A program made the translations under genes and the position numbers. Positions 44,345-52,940 of a stretch of DNA of 64,000 bases are shown here, in pieces. Numbering within the stretch: position 1 is the stretch's first letter; every line of letters begins with the position of its first letter. The notes beneath the pieces were generated by a model, which did not search any database, was not told the DNA's origin, and saw only the letters and a list, made by a program, of their open reading frames with translations. Origin of the DNA: Pseudomonas sp. MPC6 (GTDB taxonomy: Bacteria; Pseudomonadota; Gammaproteobacteria; Pseudomonadales; Pseudomonadaceae); the NCBI RefSeq assembly GCF_006094435.1, contig NZ_CP034783.1, positions 3,313,001 to 3,377,000 of the forward strand. The letters run 5' to 3'.

Positions 44345-47300
44345 CAGGCGATCCCGTAGCTGACAATCAGCAGGATGTCGTTGAACTGCGAGGCGTCCAG
44401 GCGTGCATGCCCATTGAGCGTGCTGGCGATCGCCGGCGCAATGCCGGACTCGGGCACGGTCAGCGAGTAGGAACCCGGTTGTCCTGACTGGCCCGTGACG
44501 ACGCCAAGCGCCGCGACGGGGTCGCCGCCAGACGGAGGCGGCACCTGGTTGATCGACATGGCAACCGCGCTGCCGCCGGTTGGCCCGAACGTGGCGTTGG
44601 TGATCTGGGTGCCGGCGGGCGGCACCTCGGTCAGCATCAGGTTGATCGAAATATCGGTGATGGAAGCCGCGCCCAGATTGGAGAACGGGAAGACATTGGC
44701 CAACAGCGGCAACGTGAGCACCTGCTGCGTGGCCTCTGGGTCGGCGGGGTTGAAGAAGGCGTAGTAGGCGTCGCTGAAACTGCTGCGCACGCTCAGGAGA
44801 AACTGCCGCGGGCCCAACGGCTTGAGCGCCTGGCGTACCGCCTGGGGGTCTCCACCGGCCGCGCGCGCCGAATAGCGCAAGTGCAGGACGACGTCGGTAA
44901 TGGTGGAGACATCGAAGCCGTTGTCGCGGGGATCGAGCTCCAGGGTCCATGTACTGATTGCACCTTGCCCTTCAAAGGGCAACCAGCGCTCGTCGTGCAG
45001 GTTGACCTCGAACAGGCCCGCATCGTCCTGGCCATGACTGGTGCTGATGCTGGCGGAGGCCGCCGGCAGGCTGGCCGCGAACGCCGGGGCCGCGGCCACA
45101 TCCCGCGCCAGTGCCGGTGAGTACGGCGCAGTGGGCGGCTGCACGCGAACCTTGGCCTGGGCGAGCGTCAAGTTGGCGTTCACGCCACTGTAGGGCCCGG
45201 TGACGCAGGGTACAGTGAGTGCCACCGAACGCAGCCGACGGAAATACTGCCCGGGGTGATCGCGATCGAACAGCGCTTCGTCCAGTGCGATATCGCAGAT
45301 GCCCGTCTGCAGCAATTGCACCAGGGCCAGGGGTTGCACCATCGCCAGCGAGACATGCTTGACCAGCTCGATCTCGCGGGTATTGGCTTGCAGGTACCGG
45401 GCCTGCATCCGGCGCAAATCGAAGAGCAGGCTTTCCCCGGCCGTGAGCCCTTTGAGTTGGGTGTCCCAGTAACCGAACTGGACGAAGGCGTCCTGGCTGC
45501 CGAGTTCGTACTGATAGGCGGCCTGGGCCTGCCGGGCGAGGGCGAAGGCCAGCTGGTAGGCCTGGGTGTGCACCGTCGTGAGTTGCGTCAGCATCCAGCC
45601 GTACAACTGCTCGTTGGTATATTTTTCGTTGAGGAAGTCGCCAACGGCGCGGGCGTTGGCGATCTGCCGCGCCTGCAGGTTGACTTCGCTGTTGGCCATC
45701 GCCAGTCGATCGTTGGCCATGGCGATCTGGGTCTCGAGCTGGATCAGCTCCGCGGCGGCGAGCTCCTTTTGCAGGTTCCATTCGTTCATGCGTCGCTGGT
45801 AGCTGCCCAGGGTCGCCGTCATGCCCGCGACCTCACTGAGGACCCCGGCAGTGCCGCGCTGGGCGCTGGCCGAGGACGCGAGCGAGGCCGCCACCTGGTC
45901 GCCGCTGACTTTGACCAGCGAGGTCGGACTGCCGGCCCAACCCGTCGCGCCGAAGGTCATTTCCGGAATCAGGTGGGCGCCGCTGGCGGTGAGGTCCAGG
46001 GGCACCGCCAGGCCATTGATGATCGCGGCCTGGATCTGCAGCGCACTCGCCGCGACTTCCCACGGGTTCATGAAATCGATGTCGGCATAAAAGTCGTGGC
46101 GGATCTGCACCGTGGTTTTCTGGTTCTGCAGGGCCGTGACCTGGCCCTCGGCTTCCGCAACGGCCCGGGTCTTGATGTCCAGCAGCCGGGTCTGGATGTC
46201 GAAGTCCTGATTGGCGCGCAACACGCCGAGCGCCTCGGCATCCTTTTTCTCCAGAGCCGCCAGCACGGCGGCGCCGTAGCCGCGCACATCGTTGGTCAAC
46301 TCCAGGGCGCGCTCCAGGTAGACAGGGAAGCGGTACACCGGGGTGAATGGCGCCGCGGCACCGATCGCTCCGGCGCCATAGGCGGCTTGTCCGCCCATCA
46401 GTTGCAACGGATTGATCGGCGGGGCGTACAGCGGCAATGGCTGGGCAACGCCCTGCAGGTTGAGGCAATGACGGATCTTGTACAGGCGGTCGGCGACCGT
46501 GTCCCAATAGGCCAGCAGCTGATCGTTGGGCGGTATGCAGAAAAACAGCGTGGACAGCTGCGGCAGGTCCGGCGCTTCGCTCACGGCGTCTTGGGCGTCC
46601 AGCGCCGGGGTCGGCGCCGCGATCACATTTTCGATGGCGACCAGCACATCGGAGAATGCGTCCAGCCCGTCCTGGATGGCGGCGTAGGTGGTGGCGTCCG
46701 GCCGGGTGGCGAAATCGGCGTCGCGCAGGCGCACCTGTTCGGGCCGGGGACCGAGGATCAGGTTCGCGAGCACATAGAGCTGCTCGGCCTGTGCGACCTT
46801 TTCCATGGTGTACTGGGCGTACAGCGAGTCACCCCAGGCAATCAGGTTGTCGAGGAACTTCATGACAGTCGCCTTGGCGTACGCGCCGATGCGCAACCGG
46901 GCGATGCGGTGCGGATCGAAAGGATGCGCCAGCCAGTCCTGGAGCGCGGCGGCGGTGTCCGGGTCCGCGGTGCCTTGCTGTGCGTTGGCCGCCAGTGTCG
47001 CCAGGATGTGCTGGATCTGCTGGGCCAACCACGTGTCGGCATTCATTTCGTAGAACGGCCGGGTGCGCCAGAAGTGCCCAGGTACCGGCGCGGGGTTCGG
47101 GTCGGTCGGATCGAACACGTATTTGAGCCATTGCATCGCAGGCTCGTGTTGCTGGTTGCGCATCAGCTGCGTCGCCACCAACATCGGCGCGTGATAGAAA
47201 AGCTCCCAGTTGTAGAGGGCGTAGGCACCCGATACGCTGAAATCGACGTCCTCCCGGGGATAGGGTGTCATGACCGGGGGTTGCGGCTGGTACGTTGTCG

Positions 47301-50300
47301 CGAAGTCGAAGTTGCCCTGGCCGCGTACCGATTGCGGATCGGTCTGCAGCTGGCGCGACATCAGGCGGTCGGTACCGCCCATCTCCAGTTCGCGCAGGAA
47401 GGTGCGCGCGTAGGGGTGATAGAACGGGGTAAAGGCATAGCTCGTGGTCCACTGCGGGATGTAGGCGAGATCGTCGAGCTCCTGCGGCGAGCTGGATACG
47501 GTGTAGTAATGCGGGCAGACAAAGAAGGTGCGCAACGAATCGGCGGCGAAGAACGGATCCGCGGAATCGAACACCCGGTCCTGCATCGGCACCACCACAC
47601 GCTGGTTGTCGATGGTGCCCAGCAGGGTCAATGCCGCCGGGGCGCTGTGGCTGCCGGCCAGGGCCAGTACCGTCAGCGGGTTGGCCGGCCCCGGATGGGG
47701 GCCGTAGCTGCACAGATCCTGGCCGCGGAACCTGTAGTTGGCGGCCGTCACCAAGGTGTTGGGGAACTGGTACTTCAGCGTGATCAGCGCGTAGCTGGGT
47801 TCCTGCGACTGATCGACGGCAGAGGCGGCGGGCAGCGAGTTCTGCGAATAAATGGCCAGCGCTGAATCCGGCATGGGCAACTGGCCGGTGCCTACCAGGA
47901 CACTGGACCAGGTGCCGTAATTGAGCCAATGCACACTCAGGTAGATCTCCAGCTGCAACGTCGACTGGGCGTCCGCGAACGCGCGGAAGGTGAAGTCGAG
48001 CGCCGGGTTATCGGTCTGGACATAGCTTTTTTCGGCGTAGGTGCGCTTGGCCTGCCATTGCCCCGCACTCAACTCGCTCATCGCGAATTCGATGGACCAG
48101 AATTTCCTCGCGGCCGCTGCGGTATTGGGTGTCGGCGCGCCGTTATTGGAGGTCGGTATGCTTTGGGTGCCGGCCTTCTCCGAAATCTGCTTGAAGATCG
48201 GCCAGACCAGATGCAGTCGCTGGTCCCACACCAGCGGCACGAGCTGATCCGAGGCGATATCCAGGTTCAGCGCCTGCCATGGACTCCAGACGCCGCTGCT
48301 CAGCGAACCCTCGGACCGGCTGCGGTAGTACCATTTCGGCGGCGCGCCACGGGTGCGCGCGAACACGTGCAAGACCCGGGATCCGTCGGCGCGAGTCTCG
48401 CGGTAGTGCGCGGCGACGGTCAGGTGCCTGACTTCCACCAGTTTGCGCACATAGTTCTTCAACGCCGCCGTGGTTGCGTCGGTGTCGCAGTTGCTTTGCT
48501 TGAGTTCGTTCTCGAGGTCGGAAAAGAACGGCGAGCGGTCGCTGCGCAACTCCGGAAGCAGATAGTTCTCGGGGTACAGGAAGACCTGGCGGTTGGCCTG
48601 CCAGAGCCTGAACTGGCTCATCCACGCCCATTGGTTCCAGCCTGGGTCGACGGTCGAATCCACCGGGACGCCAGGGACCAGGCCGAGGAAACATTGCTGC
48701 ACGAATTGCTGAACCGCCAAGGATGCCTCCAGCAGTCGCGTGGTGATGCCGCACGCGCACATGCCGGGGTCGATGAGAAAGCCATTGAAAATATCGTCGC
48801 TGCTGAGCAACGGCGGCGTCAGCGCGACGGCCGGGCCTGGACCGAGGAGGTAGGCCACCAAGGCATCGCGGCGCATTTCGCGCAATTTGTCTTCCACCGG
48901 CTGCACGGCACCCAGCCAGGCCGAAGGGGCGTAGCGGGACTGGAAGGTGCCCATGGCGGCAGAGGCGGATTCGACGGTCGGCGGTGCGGCCGCCAGTTGC
49001 AGCAGCGCAGCCGCCCCGATGTGATATTGCGCCATGGCGTCGAGCGCCGTGCCGAGCGCCGTGAGCATGCCCATGTCGGCGAGCGTGCCGGTCTGGGTGC
49101 CCGCATCCAGGGTGGGCGTCGTCGCCGCCAGTGCGTTGGCCAGCACGGTCAGGTCAGTGACACCGGTATTCAGGGCGGTGGCCAGGGCGCCGGACTCATT
49201 GCCGATGGCGCCGGCCAGGTCTGCGGGCAACACCTGTACCCAACGGCCCAACACATCGAACAATCTGGGCGCGCTCGCCGTCTGGCGGCGGTTGAGTTGC
49301 AGCGCCTGCAGCAGGCGTTCGAAGGGCAGATAGACAGTGCCCGCAGGCGGGGACAGCGGCAGCGCGGCCGGATTCAACCAGTTGAACGAGGCCGCGTGCT
49401 GGATCAGGAAGGTAAAGCTCGACACGGTCGGTCTTAGTGCATTGAACAACGCGGCGGCCTTCGCCACGCGGGTGATCCCGTCCACCAGCGGCTGGAAGGG
49501 TGTCGGGTCCACGCCATTGGTTTGCCCGAGCAATTGCGTGATGGTGGTGGCAGGCAGTGGCAGGATGCCCGTGCTGGTAAGCGCGGGCGCCACGACGTTT
49601 GCGCTGACGCCAGTCGCCGCGGCCAAGGCGCTGACAAACAAGGTTTGCACAGCAGTGGGGTCAGCCAGTGCCAGCTTGGCGAGCGCATCGCGAATCGCCT
49701 GCAACACGGCCGTCGCCTCTGCCGTGGTAAACGTCATTTCGCTGCGGGTGGCCGATCCGTTGCGCAGCAGGTAGTCCAGGTCGGCGAGTTTGATGCCGGT
49801 TCCTTGCAGGAGCGCCAGTCTGCGCAGGAACTCGGCCGTGTCGGCCGGCGTGCCGCCGAACGCGGCAGCGGACCCGGAAGGCAACGCATCGCAGAGTGTC
49901 ATCCACAGCAACAGGTCGGGGACGGTGAGGGATAAAGCGGCGGCGAGCCTGGCGTGCCGGAGCAACAGGTTGAGGCCGTCGAGCGACAACTCGAGGGTGA
50001 CGCCTGTTGCGGCGCCAATCGCTGCAAGGTCGTCGGCGCTCAAGCCCAGTGCCGCCTTGATCGCATTGGGATCGATCGGCCCTCCCGGCAAGGCACCGGC
50101 AGCGACAAAGACCCCGGACCAGGACGCCAGCAACGTCGGACTGCGGAACACCCGCTCGTATGTCGATGCAACGAGGGTATCCACCTCGCCCAAGTGGCTG
50201 TTCACGTCATGGGTTGGCATCGGGCCCCAAAAACTCAGCAGCTCCTGCAGCGGCAGCCTGAGTCGCTCGCGCAAGGCCAGCGCATCGGCCATGAACACCA

Positions 50301-52914
50301 GGAACCCGTCGTCCAGGTTGCCGTTCGCCGATTCAAGCGCCCAATCCAGCTCCCACATTTGCAGCCCGGTGGCCGTCCATAGTCGCAGGAAGCGATTGGC
50401 CCGATCCAGCACGGCGGCATCGAGCCCCTCAAAGGTCATGAGCGCCGTGTCGCAGCTCGCGATGTTGAGGGTGTCCTGGACGGTGAAACCCAGCTTGAGG
50501 GTCACGTTGCCGCCCGTCACCCAGGCCACTTCCAGCAACTGGCACAACTGGGCGAAGTCCAGATGTGCCCGCCCCAGCAGCACGGGCACCCTGGATAAGG
50601 CGGCGACCCAGTCGGCGGGTGCCGGGCTCAGCGGCTGCCTCGTCTTGGGGTCATATACGTTCGCCGGGTTGGCCTGGGCCTCGAATCCCCAGCGCTCCCA
50701 GGGCGGGTGCGGGTCGGTCCCATTGATTAACGCCTGCAAGGCGGGATTGAGGCCCAGTTGCGCGGCAGCACGCGCCGCCGCACTGCCGCTGCCGCACAGG
50801 CGCATCACCTGGTCGAGTCGAGTGCCCATCGCCTGCAGAAACGCCGAAGTCCGGGCGAAGGACAGATCGAAGGGCAGCGTCAACGGGAAGACCGCCACTG
50901 CGGTTTTATCGTACGCCGCCTGCGACACGTGCTGGGGCAACGCACGCCGCTCCGCGGAGGAGCCCGTGGTCGCGAACAGCGTGAGCGGTGCAGCGGGCGG
51001 TGCTATCGCCGACTCCAGCAATTCATTGACCAGGTCGATGTAGGGCAACGTGACGTCGGTGTTGTCGCAGCCCAGGGCGATGAAGGGCAGATCGGGCCGA
51101 CGGGAGAGCAGGGCATCGAGGGCGCCGCGTTGTTTGAGAAATTGCAGCAAGTCGACGAAGTAGGCCGCGGGGCTGAGCACCGAGCGGCATTCGCTGCATT
51201 CACAGTAGTCGAGCGAACCAAACAGGGCCTGCAGGTCCGGCAGGTTGGCCAGCGAGTCCGCAGCAGGCACGGGGGAGGCCATCAACGCCACGGTGGTGCC
51301 ATTGAGCGCGAGGTTGTAGCGGCCGAAAGCGGACAACGCGCTGGCGTAGCGCGCTTGCGCACGCAACCAGGCCGCCTCGGCTCGCGGTTGACTGCCGAGC
51401 AGCGGCGCCATTTGCGCGACGAAGGGCGCGCGCCCGCTGAAATAGACGGCTTGCGCCGAGTGGTAACCCGCGCCTGCAAGGGCTTCTACCGTCGCGTAGC
51501 GCGTCGACAGAAAGGACAGCCGTTGCAGGGTCTTCAGTGAACCCAGGGCCTCGGTCGACAGCTCGAGGTTGTTCCTGGCGACGTAGCGGTCGATGTTGGT
51601 GCGGCGCAGATTGAGTCGCGGGTTCGCGGCCAGCACCGACACCAATTCCTCCCTGGCGGCGAAGGCGGATCCCGCAGCTTTGCTCAGGCTGCCAAGAAAG
51701 GTCGTTGTCAGGTAGCGCGACTGGAACCGTTCGGCCAAGGCCTTGGCAAAACGGGCGATGCGCTGTGCCGGCGTGTCGTCGGGCAACACCTGGGGAATCG
51801 TCGAGGCCTGCGGATCGAGTCGCTCGATCCTTGCGACCCAGTCGGCTTCATCGAGCAGGGCGAGATTCTGCACGCTTGCCAGGTCCCCTCGGGCCAGGCG
51901 CTGCAGGGTGTCTTTGACGAGTACCAGGTTGCCGCCGAGCAGTTCGCTGGCGTTCAGTGCGGTGTTGAGCGTCGCCAGCTGTTCCTTGGTCAACGCAGGG
52001 TCGGCACGCAGCAGCTTCCATGTGGTGCGCAGACGTTTACCCGACGCGGCGTAGGCCTGGGTGAAGGCAGCACTCACCGCAGCCTCGACGCCAGCGGCAC
52101 TCAACACGTCGTTGAGCGGTGTCTTGCCGCGGATGTAAGGCGTCGCGCCGACTCGCTGCGTGCGCAATGCGCGCAGCTGCGCCAATTCATCTTTCTGTTT
52201 TACCGCATAGGTGGCGGGCAGCACATTGGCCGCGACTGCGGCGTCGAGCGTTTGCGCGAGCGAGGCGTCCGAATGGGCCAGCACCCCCGTCAGCACCTGC
52301 GCCACGAACGCGTCGTCGATGCCGGCATCGGGCAATTGCCCCAGCGCCGTGTCGAGGGGCGCCGGAATGCCCTGGCTGAACAGGCCGTACAGCGTGCGTT
52401 CATCCAGCTTGCCCGGCACTGCCAGGCGTCGCGCGATGTACAAGCGGGCCACGTCGGCAAACGGCACGCCGCCGGCTTTGGCGACAAAATCCAGTTCGCG
52501 ATGATCCTTGTTCTGTTTCAGCTTCACCAAGGGCGTCTTCAGCAATTGACTCGCGACCGTGCTGCTCAGCAGCGTGTGGGCCGACGGCGCAGGCACCCGG
52601 CCGACGCCTGCCGTTGTCAGGTCGATGTCGACATGCGCATCGGCCGCGAACAGGATCTCGGATTCGGCGATGACCTTGCCGTCGGCGTCGAGGGCTTGCA
52701 CGATCAGGTTGACGGCTTTGGTGCGCCGATAGGTCAACAGGAACCCGCCCGACTCATCCGTGGCCGCCGAGGCGAGTTCCGATCGATCGCGTACCCGCTG
52801 CGCCAACAAGGAGATGCGCGCACCGGCGATGGGGGCGCCGTCAGCGTCGACGAAGGTTCCCTGGACGCTGCCCTGGCCGTCGCCGGCAGCGCCTGGTGTG
52901 AGTTCGATAGGCAT
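44344..52914 (-). CDS. Insecticidal toxin complex A subunit (TcA)
   Basis: Large translocation subunit of 2,856 residues. An N-terminal carboxypeptidase-regulatory-like Ig fold (about 10-95, GSVQGTFVDADGAPIAGARI) precedes helical shell domains. The TcA hallmark CECSECRSVLSPAAYFVDLL is at about residue 570. Central parts include neuraminidase-like and receptor-binding regions. A long helical stretch near residues 2370-2500 (MNEWNLQKELAAAELIQLET onward) corresponds to the pore-forming channel helices. Known TcA pentamers bind the target cell and inject the TcB-TcC cargo. ATG 52914 has GGAGGA six bases upstream. It follows the TcB-TcC gene by 26 bases. Confidence 0.9.
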   Translation of the reverse strand: MPIELTPGAAGDGQGSVQGTFVDADGAPIAGARISLLAQRVRDRSELASAATDESGGFLLTYRRTKAVNLIVQALDADGKVIAESEILFAADAHVDIDLTTAGVGRVPAPSAHTLLSSTVASQLLKTPLVKLKQNKDHRELDFVAKAGGVPFADVARLYIARRLAVPGKLDERTLYGLFSQGIPAPLDTALGQLPDAGIDDAFVAQVLTGVLAHSDASLAQTLDAAVAANVLPATYAVKQKDELAQLRALRTQRVGATPYIRGKTPLNDVLSAAGVEAAVSAAFTQAYAASGKRLRTTWKLLRADPALTKEQLATLNTALNASELLGGNLVLVKDTLQRLARGDLASVQNLALLDEADWVARIERLDPQASTIPQVLPDDTPAQRIARFAKALAERFQSRYLTTTFLGSLSKAAGSAFAAREELVSVLAANPRLNLRRTNIDRYVARNNLELSTEALGSLKTLQRLSFLSTRYATVEALAGAGYHSAQAVYFSGRAPFVAQMAPLLGSQPRAEAAWLRAQARYASALSAFGRYNLALNGTTVALMASPVPAADSLANLPDLQALFGSLDYCECSECRSVLSPAAYFVDLLQFLKQRGALDALLSRRPDLPFIALGCDNTDVTLPYIDLVNELLESAIAPPAAPLTLFATTGSSAERRALPQHVSQAAYDKTAVAVFPLTLPFDLSFARTSAFLQAMGTRLDQVMRLCGSGSAAARAAAQLGLNPALQALINGTDPHPPWERWGFEAQANPANVYDPKTRQPLSPAPADWVAALSRVPVLLGRAHLDFAQLCQLLEVAWVTGGNVTLKLGFTVQDTLNIASCDTALMTFEGLDAAVLDRANRFLRLWTATGLQMWELDWALESANGNLDDGFLVFMADALALRERLRLPLQELLSFWGPMPTHDVNSHLGEVDTLVASTYERVFRSPTLLASWSGVFVAAGALPGGPIDPNAIKAALGLSADDLAAIGAATGVTLELSLDGLNLLLRHARLAAALSLTVPDLLLWMTLCDALPSGSAAAFGGTPADTAEFLRRLALLQGTGIKLADLDYLLRNGSATRSEMTFTTAEATAVLQAIRDALAKLALADPTAVQTLFVSALAAATGVSANVVAPALTSTGILPLPATTITQLLGQTNGVDPTPFQPLVDGITRVAKAAALFNALRPTVSSFTFLIQHAASFNWLNPAALPLSPPAGTVYLPFERLLQALQLNRRQTASAPRLFDVLGRWVQVLPADLAGAIGNESGALATALNTGVTDLTVLANALAATTPTLDAGTQTGTLADMGMLTALGTALDAMAQYHIGAAALLQLAAAPPTVESASAAMGTFQSRYAPSAWLGAVQPVEDKLREMRRDALVAYLLGPGPAVALTPPLLSSDDIFNGFLIDPGMCACGITTRLLEASLAVQQFVQQCFLGLVPGVPVDSTVDPGWNQWAWMSQFRLWQANRQVFLYPENYLLPELRSDRSPFFSDLENELKQSNCDTDATTAALKNYVRKLVEVRHLTVAAHYRETRADGSRVLHVFARTRGAPPKWYYRSRSEGSLSSGVWSPWQALNLDIASDQLVPLVWDQRLHLVWPIFKQISEKAGTQSIPTSNNGAPTPNTAAAARKFWSIEFAMSELSAGQWQAKRTYAEKSYVQTDNPALDFTFRAFADAQSTLQLEIYLSVHWLNYGTWSSVLVGTGQLPMPDSALAIYSQNSLPAASAVDQSQEPSYALITLKYQFPNTLVTAANYRFRGQDLCSYGPHPGPANPLTVLALAGSHSAPAALTLLGTIDNQRVVVPMQDRVFDSADPFFAADSLRTFFVCPHYYTVSSSPQELDDLAYIPQWTTSYAFTPFYHPYARTFLRELEMGGTDRLMSRQLQTDPQSVRGQGNFDFATTYQPQPPVMTPYPREDVDFSVSGAYALYNWELFYHAPMLVATQLMRNQQHEPAMQWLKYVFDPTDPNPAPVPGHFWRTRPFYEMNADTWLAQQIQHILATLAANAQQGTADPDTAAALQDWLAHPFDPHRIARLRIGAYAKATVMKFLDNLIAWGDSLYAQYTMEKVAQAEQLYVLANLILGPRPEQVRLRDADFATRPDATTYAAIQDGLDAFSDVLVAIENVIAAPTPALDAQDAVSEAPDLPQLSTLFFCIPPNDQLLAYWDTVADRLYKIRHCLNLQGVAQPLPLYAPPINPLQLMGGQAAYGAGAIGAAAPFTPVYRFPVYLERALELTNDVRGYGAAVLAALEKKDAEALGVLRANQDFDIQTRLLDIKTRAVAEAEGQVTALQNQKTTVQIRHDFYADIDFMNPWEVAASALQIQAAIINGLAVPLDLTASGAHLIPEMTFGATGWAGSPTSLVKVSGDQVAASLASSASAQRGTAGVLSEVAGMTATLGSYQRRMNEWNLQKELAAAELIQLETQIAMANDRLAMANSEVNLQARQIANARAVGDFLNEKYTNEQLYGWMLTQLTTVHTQAYQLAFALARQAQAAYQYELGSQDAFVQFGYWDTQLKGLTAGESLLFDLRRMQARYLQANTREIELVKHVSLAMVQPLALVQLLQTGICDIALDEALFDRDHPGQYFRRLRSVALTVPCVTGPYSGVNANLTLAQAKVRVQPPTAPYSPALARDVAAAPAFAASLPAASASISTSHGQDDAGLFEVNLHDERWLPFEGQGAISTWTLELDPRDNGFDVSTITDVVLHLRYSARAAGGDPQAVRQALKPLGPRQFLLSVRSSFSDAYYAFFNPADPEATQQVLTLPLLANVFPFSNLGAASITDISINLMLTEVPPAGTQITNATFGPTGGSAVAMSINQVPPPSGGDPVAALGVVTGQSGQPGSYSLTVPESGIAPAIASTLNGHARLDASQFNDILLIVSYGIA

Positions 52915-52940
52915 GGAGCATCCTCCGTGAATCAAACTGT

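Noticed and set aside
45256..47865. An 869-codon open frame on the plus strand
   Set aside because: It is antisense to the TcA gene, has a low-complexity Arg/Gly/Gln/His-rich composition with no domain, and is explained by the codon bias of the GC-rich TcA gene.
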